A stretch of DNA of 62,938 nt from an uncultured Pseudomonadota bacterium (GTDB lineage Bacteria > Pseudomonadota > Gammaproteobacteria > Steroidobacterales > Steroidobacteraceae), in assembly GCA_903868595.1 (NCBI GenBank), contig CAIPVV010000006.1, positions 1 through 62,938 of the forward strand, read 5' to 3'. Under the pieces are notes generated by a model. That model ran no database searches and was not told the origin of the DNA. It saw only the letters and a program-made list of their open reading frames with translations. A program made the position numbers and the translations under genes. Below are positions 28,654 through 38,205 of the stretch, piece by piece. The first letter of the stretch is position 1, and each line of letters starts with the position of its first letter.

Positions 28654-29649
28654 TCAACGCTCCACGATCTTCATCATGGCCGGCGGGTGCCGTTCGCCCC
28701 GGACGGCCAGCCCCGTCGCCCGTGCATCGATCCGGGCCATCTGCCCGGCGCTGAGCTTCAGGGTGACGCCGGCCAGGTTGTCCCGCAGGTGAGCCCGGGT
28801 CTTCATGCCTGGAATCGTGACGACGTGCGGCGCGCGCGCCAGCACCCAGGCAATGGCGATCTGCGCCGGAGTCGCCCCCAGCTCCGCGCCCAATTCGCGC
28901 AGTGCCTGGACCAGGGACTGGTTGTGCGCGGCGTTCTCATCCTGGAAGCGGGGCTGGTTGCGGCGATTGTCGTTGGCCGGCAGTTCCTCCAGTCGCGTGA
29001 AGTTGCCCGCCAGGAAACCGCGACCCAGGGGGCTGTAAGCCACGAAAGTCGTGCCCAGCTCCCGGCAGGCCTCCAGCATTCCCTGCTCCGGGTCGCGAGA
29101 CCAGATCGAGTACTCGGTCTGCACGGCGGCCACGGGGTGCACGGCGGCGGCGCGACGCAGCGTGCTGACGCTGCACTCGGAGAGGCCGATGTGGCGGATC
29201 TTGCCGGCCCGGACCAGCTCCGCCAGGGCCCCGACCGACTCCTCGATGGCCACGGTCGGGTCGATGCGGTGCAGGTAGAAGAGGTCGATGTGTTCGATAC
29301 CCAGGCGGGCAAGGCTCGCCTCCAGCGAGCTGCGGATCGTCTGCGGCTTGTTGTCGGCCATCGCCGCGCCGTCGGGACCGCGTGTCAGGCCACACTTGGA
29401 GGCCAGTACGATGCGGTTGCGGTAGGGCTTGAGGATCGCGCCCACAAAGCGCTCGTTCTCCCCCACCTGGTAGCTGGCCGCGGTGTCGAAGTGGTTGACG
29501 CCGGCCTCCAGGGCTTCCAGGAGCGTCGCCCGGGACTCCTCGTCGTTGCGCGTGCCATACCAACCCACCAGGCCCATGCAGCCAAAGCCCACGGCCGACA
29601 GGGCGGCGGCGCTGGAGCCGAGGTTTCGGCGCTCGATTGCGTTATTCAT
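28654..29649 (-). CDS. Aldo/keto reductase
   Basis: This 331-residue NADPH-dependent aldo/keto reductase belongs to the AKR13/YajO-like group. Motifs are NHFDTAASYQVGENERFVG with the catalytic Asp and Tyr, VLASKCGL with the Lys, IDLFYLHRIDP with the His, and a C-terminal IPGMKTRAHLRDNL for the cofactor phosphate. The ATG at 29649 is preferred to an upstream TTG (29661). It lies between ligC and ligJ on the opposite strand; a role in reducing an aromatic aldehyde or ring-cleavage intermediate is possible, but such enzymes are promiscuous and it may be a general detoxifier. Confidence 0.88.
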   Translation of the reverse strand: MNNAIERRNLGSSAAALSAVGFGCMGLVGWYGTRNDEESRATLLEALEAGVNHFDTAASYQVGENERFVGAILKPYRNRIVLASKCGLTRGPDGAAMADNKPQTIRSSLEASLARLGIEHIDLFYLHRIDPTVAIEESVGALAELVRAGKIRHIGLSECSVSTLRRAAAVHPVAAVQTEYSIWSRDPEQGMLEACRELGTTFVAYSPLGRGFLAGNFTRLEELPANDNRRNQPRFQDENAAHNQSLVQALRELGAELGATPAQIAIAWVLARAPHVVTIPGMKTRAHLRDNLAGVTLKLSAGQMARIDARATGLAVRGERHPPAMMKIVER

Positions 29650-29775
29650 GGGTGGGGACAATAAACCAGCCGAGGCTGCGGTACAGCCCCCGGGGGTGGC
29701 TGCACGGCGGGCGGGTCGGTCGGGTATGATTCCGGGCCAGTCGGGCCGCCTCGGCCCCTACAGGGCAGTAATCGA

Positions 29776-30801
29776 ATGATCATTGATTGCCACGGTCACT
29801 ACACCACGGCTCCGCAGGAACTCACGACCTTCCGCGACGCGCAGATCGCCGCGCTGAAGGATCCCGCCCAGACCCCGTCGCGCGCGTCGCTGCAGATCAG
29901 CGACGACCAGATCCGCGAGAGCCTGGAGAAGGCGCAGCTCAAACTGCAGCGCGAGCGCGGCACGGATGTCACGATTTTCTCTCCGCGCGCCTCCACCATG
30001 GCCCACCACATCGGCACCGAGGCCACGAGCCTGGAGTGGACGCAGATCTGCAACGACCTCATCGAGCGCGTCGTGGGCCTATACCCGCGCAACTTCGTGG
30101 GCGTGTGCCAGCTGCCGCAGTCACCGGGTGTCGCGCCGGCCCATAGCGCGCGGGAACTGGAGCGCTGCGTGAAGGAGATGGGTTTCATCGGCGCGAACCT
30201 GAACCCGGACCCGTCCGGCGGGCACTGGACCTCGCCGCCGCTGACCGACAAGCACTGGTACCCGCTGTACGAGAAGCTGGTCGAGCTGGACGTGCCGGCG
30301 ATGGTGCACGTGAGCTCCTCCTGCAACCACAATTTCCATGCCACCGGCGCCCACTACATCAATGCCGACACGACGGCGTTCATGCAGTTGATCCAGGGCG
30401 ACCTGTTCAAGGACTTCCCGACGCTGCGGCTGATCATCCCGCACGGCGGCGGTGCCGTGCCTTACCACTGGGGTCGTTACCGCGGCCTGGCGCAAGACAT
30501 GAAGCGACCGCTGCTCTCCGAGCACGTCATGAAGAACGTGTACTTCGATACCTGCGTTTACCACCAGCCGGGCATCGACCTGCTGCTGAAAGTCATCGAT
30601 GTGAAGAACATCCTGTTCGGCTCGGAGATGGTGGGTGCCGTGCGCGGCATCGACCCGACCACCGGCCAGTACTACGATGACACGAAGCGCTACATAGACT
30701 CCTCGGCGTTGCCGGATGCCGACAAGAAGGCGATCTTCGAGCACAACGCGTATCGCGTGTACCCGCGCCTGAAGGCGCGGCTGGCTTCCGCCGCGGCATA
30801 G
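29776..30801 (+). CDS. ligJ: 4-oxalomesaconate hydratase
   Basis: This metal-dependent amidohydrolase-fold enzyme hydrates 4-oxalomesaconate to 4-carboxy-4-hydroxy-2-oxoadipate (CHA) in the protocatechuate 4,5-cleavage and gallate pathways. It is 341 residues, equal to Sphingobium LigJ. Visible features are the N-terminal metal site IIDCHGHYTTAPQEL, FSPRASTMAHHIGT, GANLNPDPSGGHW, the His in PAMVHVSSSCNHNFHATG, IIPHGGGAVPYHWGRYRG and FGSEMVGAVRGIDP. It is divergent from the aldo/keto reductase; a TATGAT at 29725-29730 could serve as its -10. Confidence 0.92.
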   Translation: MIIDCHGHYTTAPQELTTFRDAQIAALKDPAQTPSRASLQISDDQIRESLEKAQLKLQRERGTDVTIFSPRASTMAHHIGTEATSLEWTQICNDLIERVVGLYPRNFVGVCQLPQSPGVAPAHSARELERCVKEMGFIGANLNPDPSGGHWTSPPLTDKHWYPLYEKLVELDVPAMVHVSSSCNHNFHATGAHYINADTTAFMQLIQGDLFKDFPTLRLIIPHGGGAVPYHWGRYRGLAQDMKRPLLSEHVMKNVYFDTCVYHQPGIDLLLKVIDVKNILFGSEMVGAVRGIDPTTGQYYDDTKRYIDSSALPDADKKAIFEHNAYRVYPRLKARLASAAA

Positions 30802-31224
30802 GATCTGATCTAGCGGCCCACGGAGGCCCCGGAAGGGGCGCTGTCTGCCCGTCGCGGCTACGTGGACCCCACGGTCTACCACACGGCGTGGATCCTGCGC
30901 CGGATCACGCGCCGTCATTGGCTGCCGGTGCTACCGGGCCTCGTGCTGCGCGACCACGCCCCCCTGGTGTGGCAGCCAGTTGCCGGGGCCCGAGTGCCAT
31001 GCGGTGTTCAGGGGCAGCTCGCGCGGTGGCCAAACCGACGTGCCGGTGGCCACGGTGCCGGCCCGCCTGCCGGGATGGCCTGTACCGGCAAGTCTGGAGC
31101 GAAGTGGCGGTGATCGCGCAGCCGGAGCGCCACCCGCGCGAGCGGGCGAGGGGGCACGCCTGGCTCCGCCTGACAGACGCACCGGGTTGGCCAGGATGTA
31201 GCCCCGGCGCCGACTCGCCGGAGG
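30802..31224. other. Unassigned 423-base stretch between ligJ and the Hsp70-like gene
   Basis: Open frames exist on both strands (for example plus 30862-31113, minus 30931-31182), but their translations are Arg/Pro/Gly-rich and none resembles a known family. No RNA gene, terminator with T-tract or repeat was seen. The two flanking genes converge here, so a bidirectional terminator might be expected, but only a weak GCCCC/GGGGC stem near 30827 was found. It may hold an eroded gene. Confidence 0.4.
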
Positions 31225-32619
31225 TCAGCCGGCGTATCGGTAGTTGTGGAAGCTTGCGATCGCCAGGCCCCCGGCGACGCTGGTGAAGGGGTCGTGCGCG
31301 ACGACCTTGCCCGGGAAGCGGCGATCCAGCAGCTCCCGCACGGCGACGATCTGGGAGGAACCGCCCGTGCGGATCACCAGGTCGATGTCCGTCGCGCTCA
31401 GCCCTATGCGGCTCAGGAGTCCCTCGATGAGTTCCTGCGTCTGCTGCAGGCAAGCGGCCAGGAGCTGTTCGAACTGCGTCCGCGTGAACGGGATCCGCAG
31501 GTTGAGTTCCGGGATGTCGATGACGGTCGACTCCACGTCCGAGAGCTCCGCCTTGGCCCGGCGTATCGCCTGGAAGCAGTTGTAGCTGTAGTTGAAGGTG
31601 ATGAGGTCGTTGAGCCGCTCGAACTTCTCTGCCGCGTCGCCGCCCTTGGCGATGCGGTCCAGGACCATGGTCTTGGTGCGGTTCTGGTTCAGCGTGTGGG
31701 TAATGGGCCAGTTGAGCAGCCCCTGCTCGAACTCCTCGAACGGGAACAGCGTATCGACCTGGTAGCCGTCCACCACGCGGGACCAGTTCTCCCCCTTGCC
31801 CAGCAGCGGGAAGAGCAGCTTTTTGAACAGGAGCTGGTCGATCTTGTCGCCGCCCAGGCCGATACCCGCGGTGCCCAGCACCTCGAAGTCGCTGCCCGCG
31901 TACCGCAGCACGCTCAAGTCCAGCGTGCCGCCTCCGAAGTCCACGGTGAGCGCCGTGCCCGCCGTGGCGGGGCGCGCACGCCACAGGAAGCTCAAGGTGG
32001 CCGCGATGGGCTCGGGGTAGAACTGCGCGACGTTCAGGCCCGCGTGCCCGCAGGCCTCTGCCAGCCGCGCCACGGCCGTCTCGTTGCGATCCGGCTCCCG
32101 TCCCTCGAAGTTCACCGGCCGTCCGACGTACAGCGTCCTGATGCGCGTACCCAGGTCACGCTCGATCCCCTTGCGCATGCGCAGGAGGATCGGCGTGAGC
32201 AGCGCCACGAGACGAAACTGCCGGTCGAAGACCGACAGTCGCAGCAGGTTCGCATCCCCCAGCAATCGCTTGAGTCCATGGAAGAGGCGACCGGGCAAGC
32301 CGCGGTCGGTGAGCGGCCCGTAGAGGACGTTGCGGCTGGTCTCCAGCTCCCCCGTGATGTCACCGGGACCGACCTGGCCGATCGCAGAGGCCGCCTCGCC
32401 GATGACTTCAGCCACCAGCTCCACGCGCCGCCCGCGGTTTTCCTCCACGTAGCGCTCCACGGCGGCCAGGCCGGTGAGGGCGGCGTACTCGCGGTCCAGG
32501 TGGATGGCGGTGGGCAGGACCGGACCGGCCGCCTCCAGCCGGACAAAGTGCAACTGCTTGCCGTCGAACCAGGCAGCCGTGGAGTTGGACGTGCCGAAAT
32601 CGATGCCGACGCCGACCAT
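31225..32619 (-). CDS. Hsp70-family ATPase of the YegD type, without substrate-binding domain
   Basis: This 464-residue protein is an actin/Hsp70-fold ATPase. The N-terminal phosphate-1 motif is GIDFGTSNSTAA, phosphate-2 is TVDFGGGTLDLSVLRY (~residue 225), and an adenosine-type motif RTGGSSQIVAVREL with TSVAGGLAIA lies near the C-terminus. It stops there, lacking the ~200-residue peptide-binding domain of DnaK, as in E. coli YegD (~450 residues). It is downstream of ligW-ligK on the same strand (70 bases after ligK), so it may be in that transcript. Its role is unknown; YegD proteins are atypical chaperone-like ATPases. Confidence 0.88.
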   Translation of the reverse strand: MVGVGIDFGTSNSTAAWFDGKQLHFVRLEAAGPVLPTAIHLDREYAALTGLAAVERYVEENRGRRVELVAEVIGEAASAIGQVGPGDITGELETSRNVLYGPLTDRGLPGRLFHGLKRLLGDANLLRLSVFDRQFRLVALLTPILLRMRKGIERDLGTRIRTLYVGRPVNFEGREPDRNETAVARLAEACGHAGLNVAQFYPEPIAATLSFLWRARPATAGTALTVDFGGGTLDLSVLRYAGSDFEVLGTAGIGLGGDKIDQLLFKKLLFPLLGKGENWSRVVDGYQVDTLFPFEEFEQGLLNWPITHTLNQNRTKTMVLDRIAKGGDAAEKFERLNDLITFNYSYNCFQAIRRAKAELSDVESTVIDIPELNLRIPFTRTQFEQLLAACLQQTQELIEGLLSRIGLSATDIDLVIRTGGSSQIVAVRELLDRRFPGKVVAHDPFTSVAGGLAIASFHNYRYAG

Positions 32620-32689
32620 CAGGTCCGGACGTCGGTGTTCGGGCGGTATCGCATCAGGTCTCTCAGGGCTGCGCCGGCTTGAGCGAATG

Positions 32690-33367
32690 TCAGACGTAGG
32701 TCAGGCCGAGCTCGGCGAGCTTCTCGCGGAACTTGTAGATGTCCATGCCCAGCTCGCCGGAGGCCAGTCGCTTGCGCTTCTCCTCCTCCATGACGCCACG
32801 CTTGGCAGCGGCCTCGGCGACCCGGGCCGCATCGGCGCAGCGCACGACGCAGACGCCATCGTCGTCGGCCACGATCACATCGCCCGGGTTGATGGCCTGC
32901 GCGGCGCAGATCACCGGGATGTTCACCGAACCCAGGCTCGCCTTGATGGTGCCCTGTGCGTAGATCGCCTTGCTCCAGACCGGGAAGTCCATCTCCTTGA
33001 GCGTCGCCACGTCGCGCACGCCGGCGTCGATGATCAGTGCCTGAACGCCGCGCGCCTGCAGCGAGGTCGCCAGCAGGTCGCCGAAGTAGCCATCCACGCA
33101 CGGGGAAGTCGGCGCCACGACCAGGATGTCGCCCGGCTTACACACTTCCACCGCGACGTGGATCATCCAGTTGTCGCCCGGCGGCGAGGAGACCGTGACG
33201 GCGGGACCGGCGATGGACTTGCCCGTGTAGATCGGGCGCATGTAGGGCGCCAGCAGGCCCGTGCGCCCCTGGGCCTCGTGGACAGTGGCGACGCCGTACG
33301 TGGCCAGTGCCTTGGTGACCGCGGCATCAGGCCGCGGGATCTCGCGCACACAGACATGCTTGCTCAT
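32690..33367 (-). CDS. ligK: 4-carboxy-4-hydroxy-2-oxoadipate aldolase
   Basis: This RraA-fold class II aldolase cleaves CHA to pyruvate and oxaloacetate, the last step of the protocatechuate 4,5-cleavage and gallate pathways. It is 225 residues, about the length of known LigK/GalC/ProA enzymes. Motifs are [40 protein letters not shown], the metal/substrate loop [23 protein letters not shown] with the catalytic Arg and Asp, and [14 protein letters not shown]. It is downstream of the LigW-like gene (44 bases) on the minus strand. Confidence 0.93.
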   Translation of the reverse strand: MSKHVCVREIPRPDAAVTKALATYGVATVHEAQGRTGLLAPYMRPIYTGKSIAGPAVTVSSPPGDNWMIHVAVEVCKPGDILVVAPTSPCVDGYFGDLLATSLQARGVQALIIDAGVRDVATLKEMDFPVWSKAIYAQGTIKASLGSVNIPVICAAQAINPGDVIVADDDGVCVVRCADAARVAEAAAKRGVMEEEKRKRLASGELGMDIYKFREKLAELGLTYV

Positions 33368-33411
33368 GGAGGTTTCCCCGATTTCTTTAACGAGTGGATC
33401 GAATCTGCGGA

Positions 33412-34488
33412 TTATAGGGTCGCGGTGTTCAGCTTGAACACGCGTTCGGCATTGGTCTGGAAGAACATCTTCTTGTGCTCGTCCGGGATGGTCATCTCGT
33501 CGCAGAAGCGCACCTCCTCCGGCACGTACTGGTACGGGTAGTCCATCGCATACATCACGCGTTCCGGCCCGATCACGCTCTGGCAGAACTGGATGGCCGG
33601 CTGCCAGGCCACGCCGCTGTTGGTGATGTAGATGTTGTTGCGCAGGTAATGGCTGATCGGGTGCGACAGCTGCTTCATGAACGGGTAGCGGTTGGACTTG
33701 AGCGTCGCCGCGTGCATGTAGTCCAGCCGGTAGAGCCAGTACGGCAGCGCCTCGCCGGCATGGCCGATGATGAACTGCAGCTTCGGGAAGCGATCGAACA
33801 CGCCGGCGCAGATGATGCGCAGCATGTGCAGGCCCGTATCCACGCCAAAGCCGTAGACCGCGCCGTCCAGGCCGGCTTCCAGGAACGGCTGGATCATCTG
33901 CTTGGGGGGTGCGTTGGGGTGCAGGTAGATCGGCACGTTGAGCGCCTCGGCGGCCTCAAACAGCGACCAGAACTTCGGGTCGTCGTGGTACTCGCCGCGC
34001 GTGTGGCCGTTCAGGATGACCGCCTTGAAACCGAGCTTGCGAATGCCGCGCTCCATCTCCTTGACGGCATTGGCCGGATCCTGCGGCGCGATCGCCACCA
34101 TGCCGGTGTAGCGCGTGGGGTGGGCCTTGACCGCGTCGGCCAGCATGTCGTTGGCATCGATCGCCAGGCGGGTGGCCAGCGCCGGCTCGAAGACCTGCAC
34201 GCCGGGGGCGGTCAGGGCGATGACCTGGTGGGCGATGCCCGTGGCGTCCATGTCGCGCAGGCGCTTCTCGCCCAGGTCCTTCAGCCCCTCTATGATGAAG
34301 CGTGCGCGCGGGCTGGGGCTCGCGGCGTAGAAGCCCCACAGGCTCTTGAAGCCGGGATCATCCAGGCCCGGGTCCCGGGCGTGCTTGAGGTACAGATCGA
34401 GCAGGCTCGCAGGGGCAAAGGCCTCCTCGGTCGCGATCCGCAGGTATCCGCGCTCGTTCGTGCGGCCCGGGACGTCTTTGTTTACCAT
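33412..34488 (-). CDS. LigW-like amidohydrolase, probable 5-carboxyvanillate decarboxylase
   Basis: This 358-residue protein belongs to the amidohydrolase decarboxylases (with gamma-resorcylate and ACMS decarboxylases). It closely tracks Sphingobium Lig[16 protein letters not shown] at the N-terminus (metal-binding Glu), [44 protein letters not shown] (metal His), [20 protein letters not shown] (metal His), and [16 protein letters not shown] (catalytic Asp) followed by [13 protein letters not shown]. LigW removes the 5-carboxyl of 5-carboxyvanillate to give vanillate in lignin biphenyl (DDVA) breakdown. No O-demethylase or biphenyl-cleavage gene is seen, so another ortho-carboxyphenol substrate is possible. 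It is first in the ligW-ligK-hsp70 series. Confidence 0.82.
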   Translation of the reverse strand: MVNKDVPGRTNERGYLRIATEEAFAPASLLDLYLKHARDPGLDDPGFKSLWGFYAASPSPRARFIIEGLKDLGEKRLRDMDATGIAHQVIALTAPGVQVFEPALATRLAIDANDMLADAVKAHPTRYTGMVAIAPQDPANAVKEMERGIRKLGFKAVILNGHTRGEYHDDPKFWSLFEAAEALNVPIYLHPNAPPKQMIQPFLEAGLDGAVYGFGVDTGLHMLRIICAGVFDRFPKLQFIIGHAGEALPYWLYRLDYMHAATLKSNRYPFMKQLSHPISHYLRNNIYITNSGVAWQPAIQFCQSVIGPERVMYAMDYPYQYVPEEVRFCDEMTIPDEHKKMFFQTNAERVFKLNTATL

Positions 34489-34567
34489 AGCTGTTCACCC
34501 CAAATTATCAGAGCTGCGAGGCGCGGTATTTCACACGCCCCGGGCCGGAAATCCAAGCGGAATACCC
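34489..34567. promoter_or_regulatory. Divergent promoter region of the ligW-like gene and aldehyde dehydrogenase
   Basis: A 79-base gap separates the two oppositely oriented genes. On the minus strand GATAAT (34505-34510) lies 16 bases before the ligW-like ATG and could be its -10, but no good -35 is present. Nothing clear was seen for the plus strand. Confidence 0.3.
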
Positions 34568-35998
34568 ATGAAGTACCCAGAACTCTCCCTCCTCATCGAC
34601 GGCGAATGGATCACGGGTGGCGGCCGCGCCACCGTGCCGGTGATCAATCCTGCGACGGAGGAGGTTCTGGGGCACCTGCCGCTGGCGACCGCGGCGGACC
34701 TGGACCGGGCCCTGGCGGCCTGCCAGCGCGCCTACCCGGCCTGGCGGGCGATGGCGCCCCACCTGCGGGGCCGCATCCTGCACAAGGCGGCGGAGCTGCT
34801 GCGCGAGCGTGCCGAGGAAATCGCCCAGATCGCCACCGTGGAGGAGGGCAAGACGATCCACGAAACGCGCATCGAGCTGGGGATGGCGGCGGAAGTCTTC
34901 ACCTGGTACGCCGAGGAAGGCCGCCGCGCCTACGGCCGCGTGCTGCCCCAGCGTTCGCCGGGCGTGCGGATGACGGTCGTCAAGGAGCCGGTGGGCCCGG
35001 TGGCGGGCTTCGCGCCCTGGAACTTCCCGCTCGGCAACCCGGCCCGCAAGCTGGGCGCCGCGCTCGGCGCGGGTTGCCCGGTGATCGTCAAGCCCGCCGA
35101 GGAAACTCCGGCCTCGGCGCTGGCGATCGCCAAGGCGCTGGTCGACGCCGGCGTCCCGGCCGGCGTCATCCATGTCGTGTTCGGCGTGCCGGCGGAAGTC
35201 TCCCAGCACCTGCTGACCTCCCCGATCATCCGCGCAATGTCCTTCACCGGCTCGATCCCGGTCGGCAAGGCGCTGGCCAAGCTCTCCGCCGAGGGCATGA
35301 AGCGCACGACCATGGAGCTGGGCGGCCATGCGCCGGTGCTGGTGTTCGATGACGTGGATGTGGAGGCCGTGCTGGACCTGGCGGTCGCCGCCAAGTTCCG
35401 CAACGCCGGCCAGGTCTGCGTTTCCCCGACGCGCTTCTTCGTGCACGAGTCGATCTACGAGCGCTTCGTCGCCGGCTTTGCCGCGCGCGCCAAGGCCTTG
35501 CCGGTGGGCAACGGCCTGGACGAGAAGCATCGCATGGGCCCGCTGGCCCACGACCGCCGCCTGCCGGCGGTGGAGGCGATGATCCAGGACGCCATCGCGC
35601 ACGGCGCGAAGCTGCAGGCCGGCGGCCATCGCCTGCCGGGCAAGGGCTACTTCTTCGCCCCGACCGTGCTGAGCGACATCCCGGATACGGCGCGCATCAT
35701 GAACGACGAGCCCTTTGGCCCGATCGCCGTGATCAACCCGTTCAAGGATTTCGACGAGGTGATCCAGAAGGCCAATCGCCTGCCGTATGGCCTTGCGGCC
35801 TATGCGTTCACGCAGTCGGCCAGGCGCGTGAACCTGCTAGGGGAGCAGATCGAGGCCGGCATGATCGGCATCAACAGCTTCACGATCGCCGTGCCGGAGT
35901 CACCGTTCGGCGGCGTGAAGGAGAGCGGTCATGGCTCGGAGGAAGGCATCGAGGGACTCGACGCCTGCATGGTGACCAAGTTCATCACGGAGTCCTGA
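34568..35998 (+). CDS. Succinate-semialdehyde-dehydrogenase-type aldehyde dehydrogenase
   Basis: This 476-residue NAD(P)-dependent aldehyde dehydrogenase resembles the GabD/SSADH branch: FTWYAEEGRRAYGR, GFAPWNFPLGNPARK, FTGSIPVGKALAK, catalytic Glu in MELGGHAP, nucleophile Cys in KFRNAGQVCVSPTRF (~residue 285), EPFGPIAVI and ESPFGGVKESGHGSEEG. The ATG at 34568 gives the family N-terminus (LSLLIDGEWITGGG). It is divergent from the ligW-like gene, so it probably belongs to the aromatic island, perhaps oxidising an aromatic or ring-cleavage aldehyde. Its 3' end overlaps the MFS gene by 14 bases, tail to tail. Confidence 0.9.
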   Translation: MKYPELSLLIDGEWITGGGRATVPVINPATEEVLGHLPLATAADLDRALAACQRAYPAWRAMAPHLRGRILHKAAELLRERAEEIAQIATVEEGKTIHETRIELGMAAEVFTWYAEEGRRAYGRVLPQRSPGVRMTVVKEPVGPVAGFAPWNFPLGNPARKLGAALGAGCPVIVKPAEETPASALAIAKALVDAGVPAGVIHVVFGVPAEVSQHLLTSPIIRAMSFTGSIPVGKALAKLSAEGMKRTTMELGGHAPVLVFDDVDVEAVLDLAVAAKFRNAGQVCVSPTRFFVHESIYERFVAGFAARAKALPVGNGLDEKHRMGPLAHDRRLPAVEAMIQDAIAHGAKLQAGGHRLPGKGYFFAPTVLSDIPDTARIMNDEPFGPIAVINPFKDFDEVIQKANRLPYGLAAYAFTQSARRVNLLGEQIEAGMIGINSFTIAVPESPFGGVKESGHGSEEGIEGLDACMVTKFITES

Positions 35999-37400
35999 CC
36001 CGGTAGCCGCTGACGCTGCTGCCCGCGTCGGGCGGCAGCCTCCAGTAGACGATCACCGAGCTCAGCGACACCCCGGCGATGACCAGGAAGGCGATTGGGA
36101 AGTCGGGCGCCTGCGGCAGTTCGCTGCCACGGGCGAGGGCCGCCACATGCAGCACCTGGGCTGCGATGGCAACGCCCACGGTCAGCGCCAGCTGCTGCGC
36201 CGTGCCCGCAAAACTCGTCGCATAGCTCATGTCCCGCTCGCTGACGTCCGCATAGCCCATGGTGTTCACCGAGGTGAACATGATGGAGCGCGAGAAGCCG
36301 ATGGCGGCGAACAGCAGTAGCATCACGACGCGCGGCGTCTCGGCCGTGAGCAGCGCGCAGCCGGCCAGCAGCGCCGAGCTGATCAGCGCGTCGATCACCA
36401 GGACGCGGCGAAACCCGATCGTTCGCACGATCTGCGCCGCCCCGGTGCGCATCAGCACCGCGCCCACGGCGCCCATGAACGTCAGGGCGCCGGAGGTGGC
36501 GGCGGTCAGGCCGAAGCCGACCTGCAGCATCAGGGGCAGCAGGAAGCTGGAGGCGCCGGCGGCCACGCGGAACAGATTCCCGCCGACGACCGAGCCGTGG
36601 AAGGTCGGCAGCCGCAGCAGGGAGAGCTGCAGGATCGGGTGCTCCAGGCGGCCCGAGTGCAGCACATAGAGGCCCAGCGCCAGCACGCCCAAGGCCAGGA
36701 TCATCCCGATCACCGCGCCTGCCAGCACGTCCTTGCCCAGCATCTCCGCCCCGAACACCATCGAGGTGAGCCCGATGCTCAGGATCACCCAGCCCCTGAA
36801 GTCCATCGGCCGCGGCGTGCCGGGTTCGCTCTCGGTGATGTAGCGGGTCGCCAGCACCCAGCCCAGGACGCCGATGGGCACGTTGATCAGGAAGATCCAG
36901 CGCCAGGAGCTGTAGGTCACGATGAGGCCGCCGATCAGCGGCGCCACGATCGGCGCCACCAGCGCCGGGATCGTGATCCAGGCCATTGCCGAGACCATCT
37001 CGGCCTTGGGGATCCGCCGCAGGACCACGAGCCGGCCCACCGGCACCATCATCGCCCCGCCCATGCCCTGCAGGATGCGCGCACACACCAGTTGCGCCGG
37101 ATTCTGGGCGACGGCGCAGAACACCGAGCCGACCGTGAAGAGGATGATCGCGGCACGAAACACGCGCCGCGCGCCGTGCCGGTCGGCGACCCAGCCGCTG
37201 AGCGGAATGAAGACGGCGAGGCTCAGCAGGTAGGAGGAGATCGCCAGGCTCAGGCGCAGCGGGTTCTCCCGCAGCGAGCGTGCGATCGCCGGCAGCGCCG
37301 TGGCCAGGATCGTGGAGTCCAGGTTCTCCATGAACAACGCGCAGGCCACGATCAGCAGCGCCAGGCGCTTGGATGTTGCGGGGACGCGGGCCTCAGGCAT
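35985..37400 (-). CDS. MFS transporter of the DHA2 (EmrB/QacA) type
   Basis: This 471-residue polytopic membrane protein shows the MFS hallmarks LFMENLDSTILATALPAIA in helix 1 (DHA2 motif D1), SGWVADRHGARRVF (motif A) between helices 2 and 3, and ARILQGMGGAMMVPVGR (motif C-like). Thirteen to fourteen hydrophobic segments are visible, as for drug/H+ antiporters. The start is MPEARVPATSK rather than an upstream GTG-type start at 37451, which would overlap uppP by 59 bases; with the chosen start the overlap is 8 bases. It could export aromatic acids or toxic intermediates of the neighbouring pathway, but the family is broad. Confidence 0.87.
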   Translation of the reverse strand: MPEARVPATSKRLALLIVACALFMENLDSTILATALPAIARSLRENPLRLSLAISSYLLSLAVFIPLSGWVADRHGARRVFRAAIILFTVGSVFCAVAQNPAQLVCARILQGMGGAMMVPVGRLVVLRRIPKAEMVSAMAWITIPALVAPIVAPLIGGLIVTYSSWRWIFLINVPIGVLGWVLATRYITESEPGTPRPMDFRGWVILSIGLTSMVFGAEMLGKDVLAGAVIGMILALGVLALGLYVLHSGRLEHPILQLSLLRLPTFHGSVVGGNLFRVAAGASSFLLPLMLQVGFGLTAATSGALTFMGAVGAVLMRTGAAQIVRTIGFRRVLVIDALISSALLAGCALLTAETPRVVMLLLFAAIGFSRSIMFTSVNTMGYADVSERDMSYATSFAGTAQQLALTVGVAIAAQVLHVAALARGSELPQAPDFPIAFLVIAGVSLSSVIVYWRLPPDAGSSVSGYRVRTP

Positions 37401-38199
37401 GCCAGAGCAGGGCAGCCGCCAGCGCCGCGGCCGCCAGGCGCCACCAGGCAAACAGCGAGAGCCCGTGGCGGTTGAGCCAGGCGACCATCCACTTCACGGC
37501 CAGCGCGGCCGACACCCAGGCCATCGCGAATCCCGCGAGGATCGCGGTCCACCCGTAGGCGGCCACGACGCCGTCGCCGATCTTCAGGCTCTTGTAGGCG
37601 GTGGCCGCGGTGAGCGTGAGCAGGCCCAGCAGGAACGCGAATTCCACGGCCGCCGGCAGCGACAGACCGACCAGCAGTCCCCCCAGGATCGTCACGAGGC
37701 TGCGGCTCGTGCCGGGCCACATGGCGATGCACTGGATGAAGCCAATCACCAGCGCGCCGCGCCAGTCGAGCTCCTCCAGGGGCTTGCCCGCGCGGTGCCG
37801 CTTGATCCACGGCGCCAGCGCCAGGATCACGATGGCGCCCACGACCCAGGCTGCGATGATCGGGCCCACGCCGAACAGGTTGGCTTCGATCTTCTTGTCA
37901 AAGGCAGCGCCGATCACTGCGGCCGGCAGGAAGCCCACGACGATGGCCACAGCGAGATTGAAGCCCGCCCCATCGCGGCCCACGACCCCGCGCAGCATCT
38001 GCCCCACGCGCTGGCGGTACAGGCCCAGGACGGCGAGGATCGCACCGGCCTGGATGATGATCGCGTAGGCATTGGCGGCATCGTTCTCGACGATGCCCAT
38101 CAGGCGCTGGGTGACCAGCAGGTGGCCGGTGGAACTGACGGGGAGGTATTCGGTGAGGCCTTCGACGAGACCCAGCAGCAGGGCTTGAAGCAGATCCAT
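37393..38199 (-). CDS. uppP: Undecaprenyl-diphosphatase UppP (BacA)
   Basis: This integral membrane phosphatase recycles undecaprenyl pyrophosphate for cell-wall and O-antigen synthesis and confers bacitracin tolerance. It is 268 residues with about eight membrane segments. The two conserved motifs are LVEGLTEYLPVSSTGHLLV at the N-terminus (Glu-rich with SSTGH) and the PGTSRS loop in AMWPGTSRSLVTILGGL. It lies 6 bases from the subtilase gene and overlaps the MFS gene by 8 bases, all on the minus strand. Confidence 0.95.
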   Translation of the reverse strand: MDLLQALLLGLVEGLTEYLPVSSTGHLLVTQRLMGIVENDAANAYAIIIQAGAILAVLGLYRQRVGQMLRGVVGRDGAGFNLAVAIVVGFLPAAVIGAAFDKKIEANLFGVGPIIAAWVVGAIVILALAPWIKRHRAGKPLEELDWRGALVIGFIQCIAMWPGTSRSLVTILGGLLVGLSLPAAVEFAFLLGLLTLTAATAYKSLKIGDGVVAAYGWTAILAGFAMAWVSAALAVKWMVAWLNRHGLSLFAWWRLAAAALAAALLWHA

Positions 38200-38205
38200 G
38201 TAACG

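Noticed and set aside
28654..29649. Aldo/keto reductase as a replacement for LigI
   Set aside because: The fold and active site are those of NADPH reductases, which do not hydrolyse lactones; no reason from sequence to assign pyrone opening.
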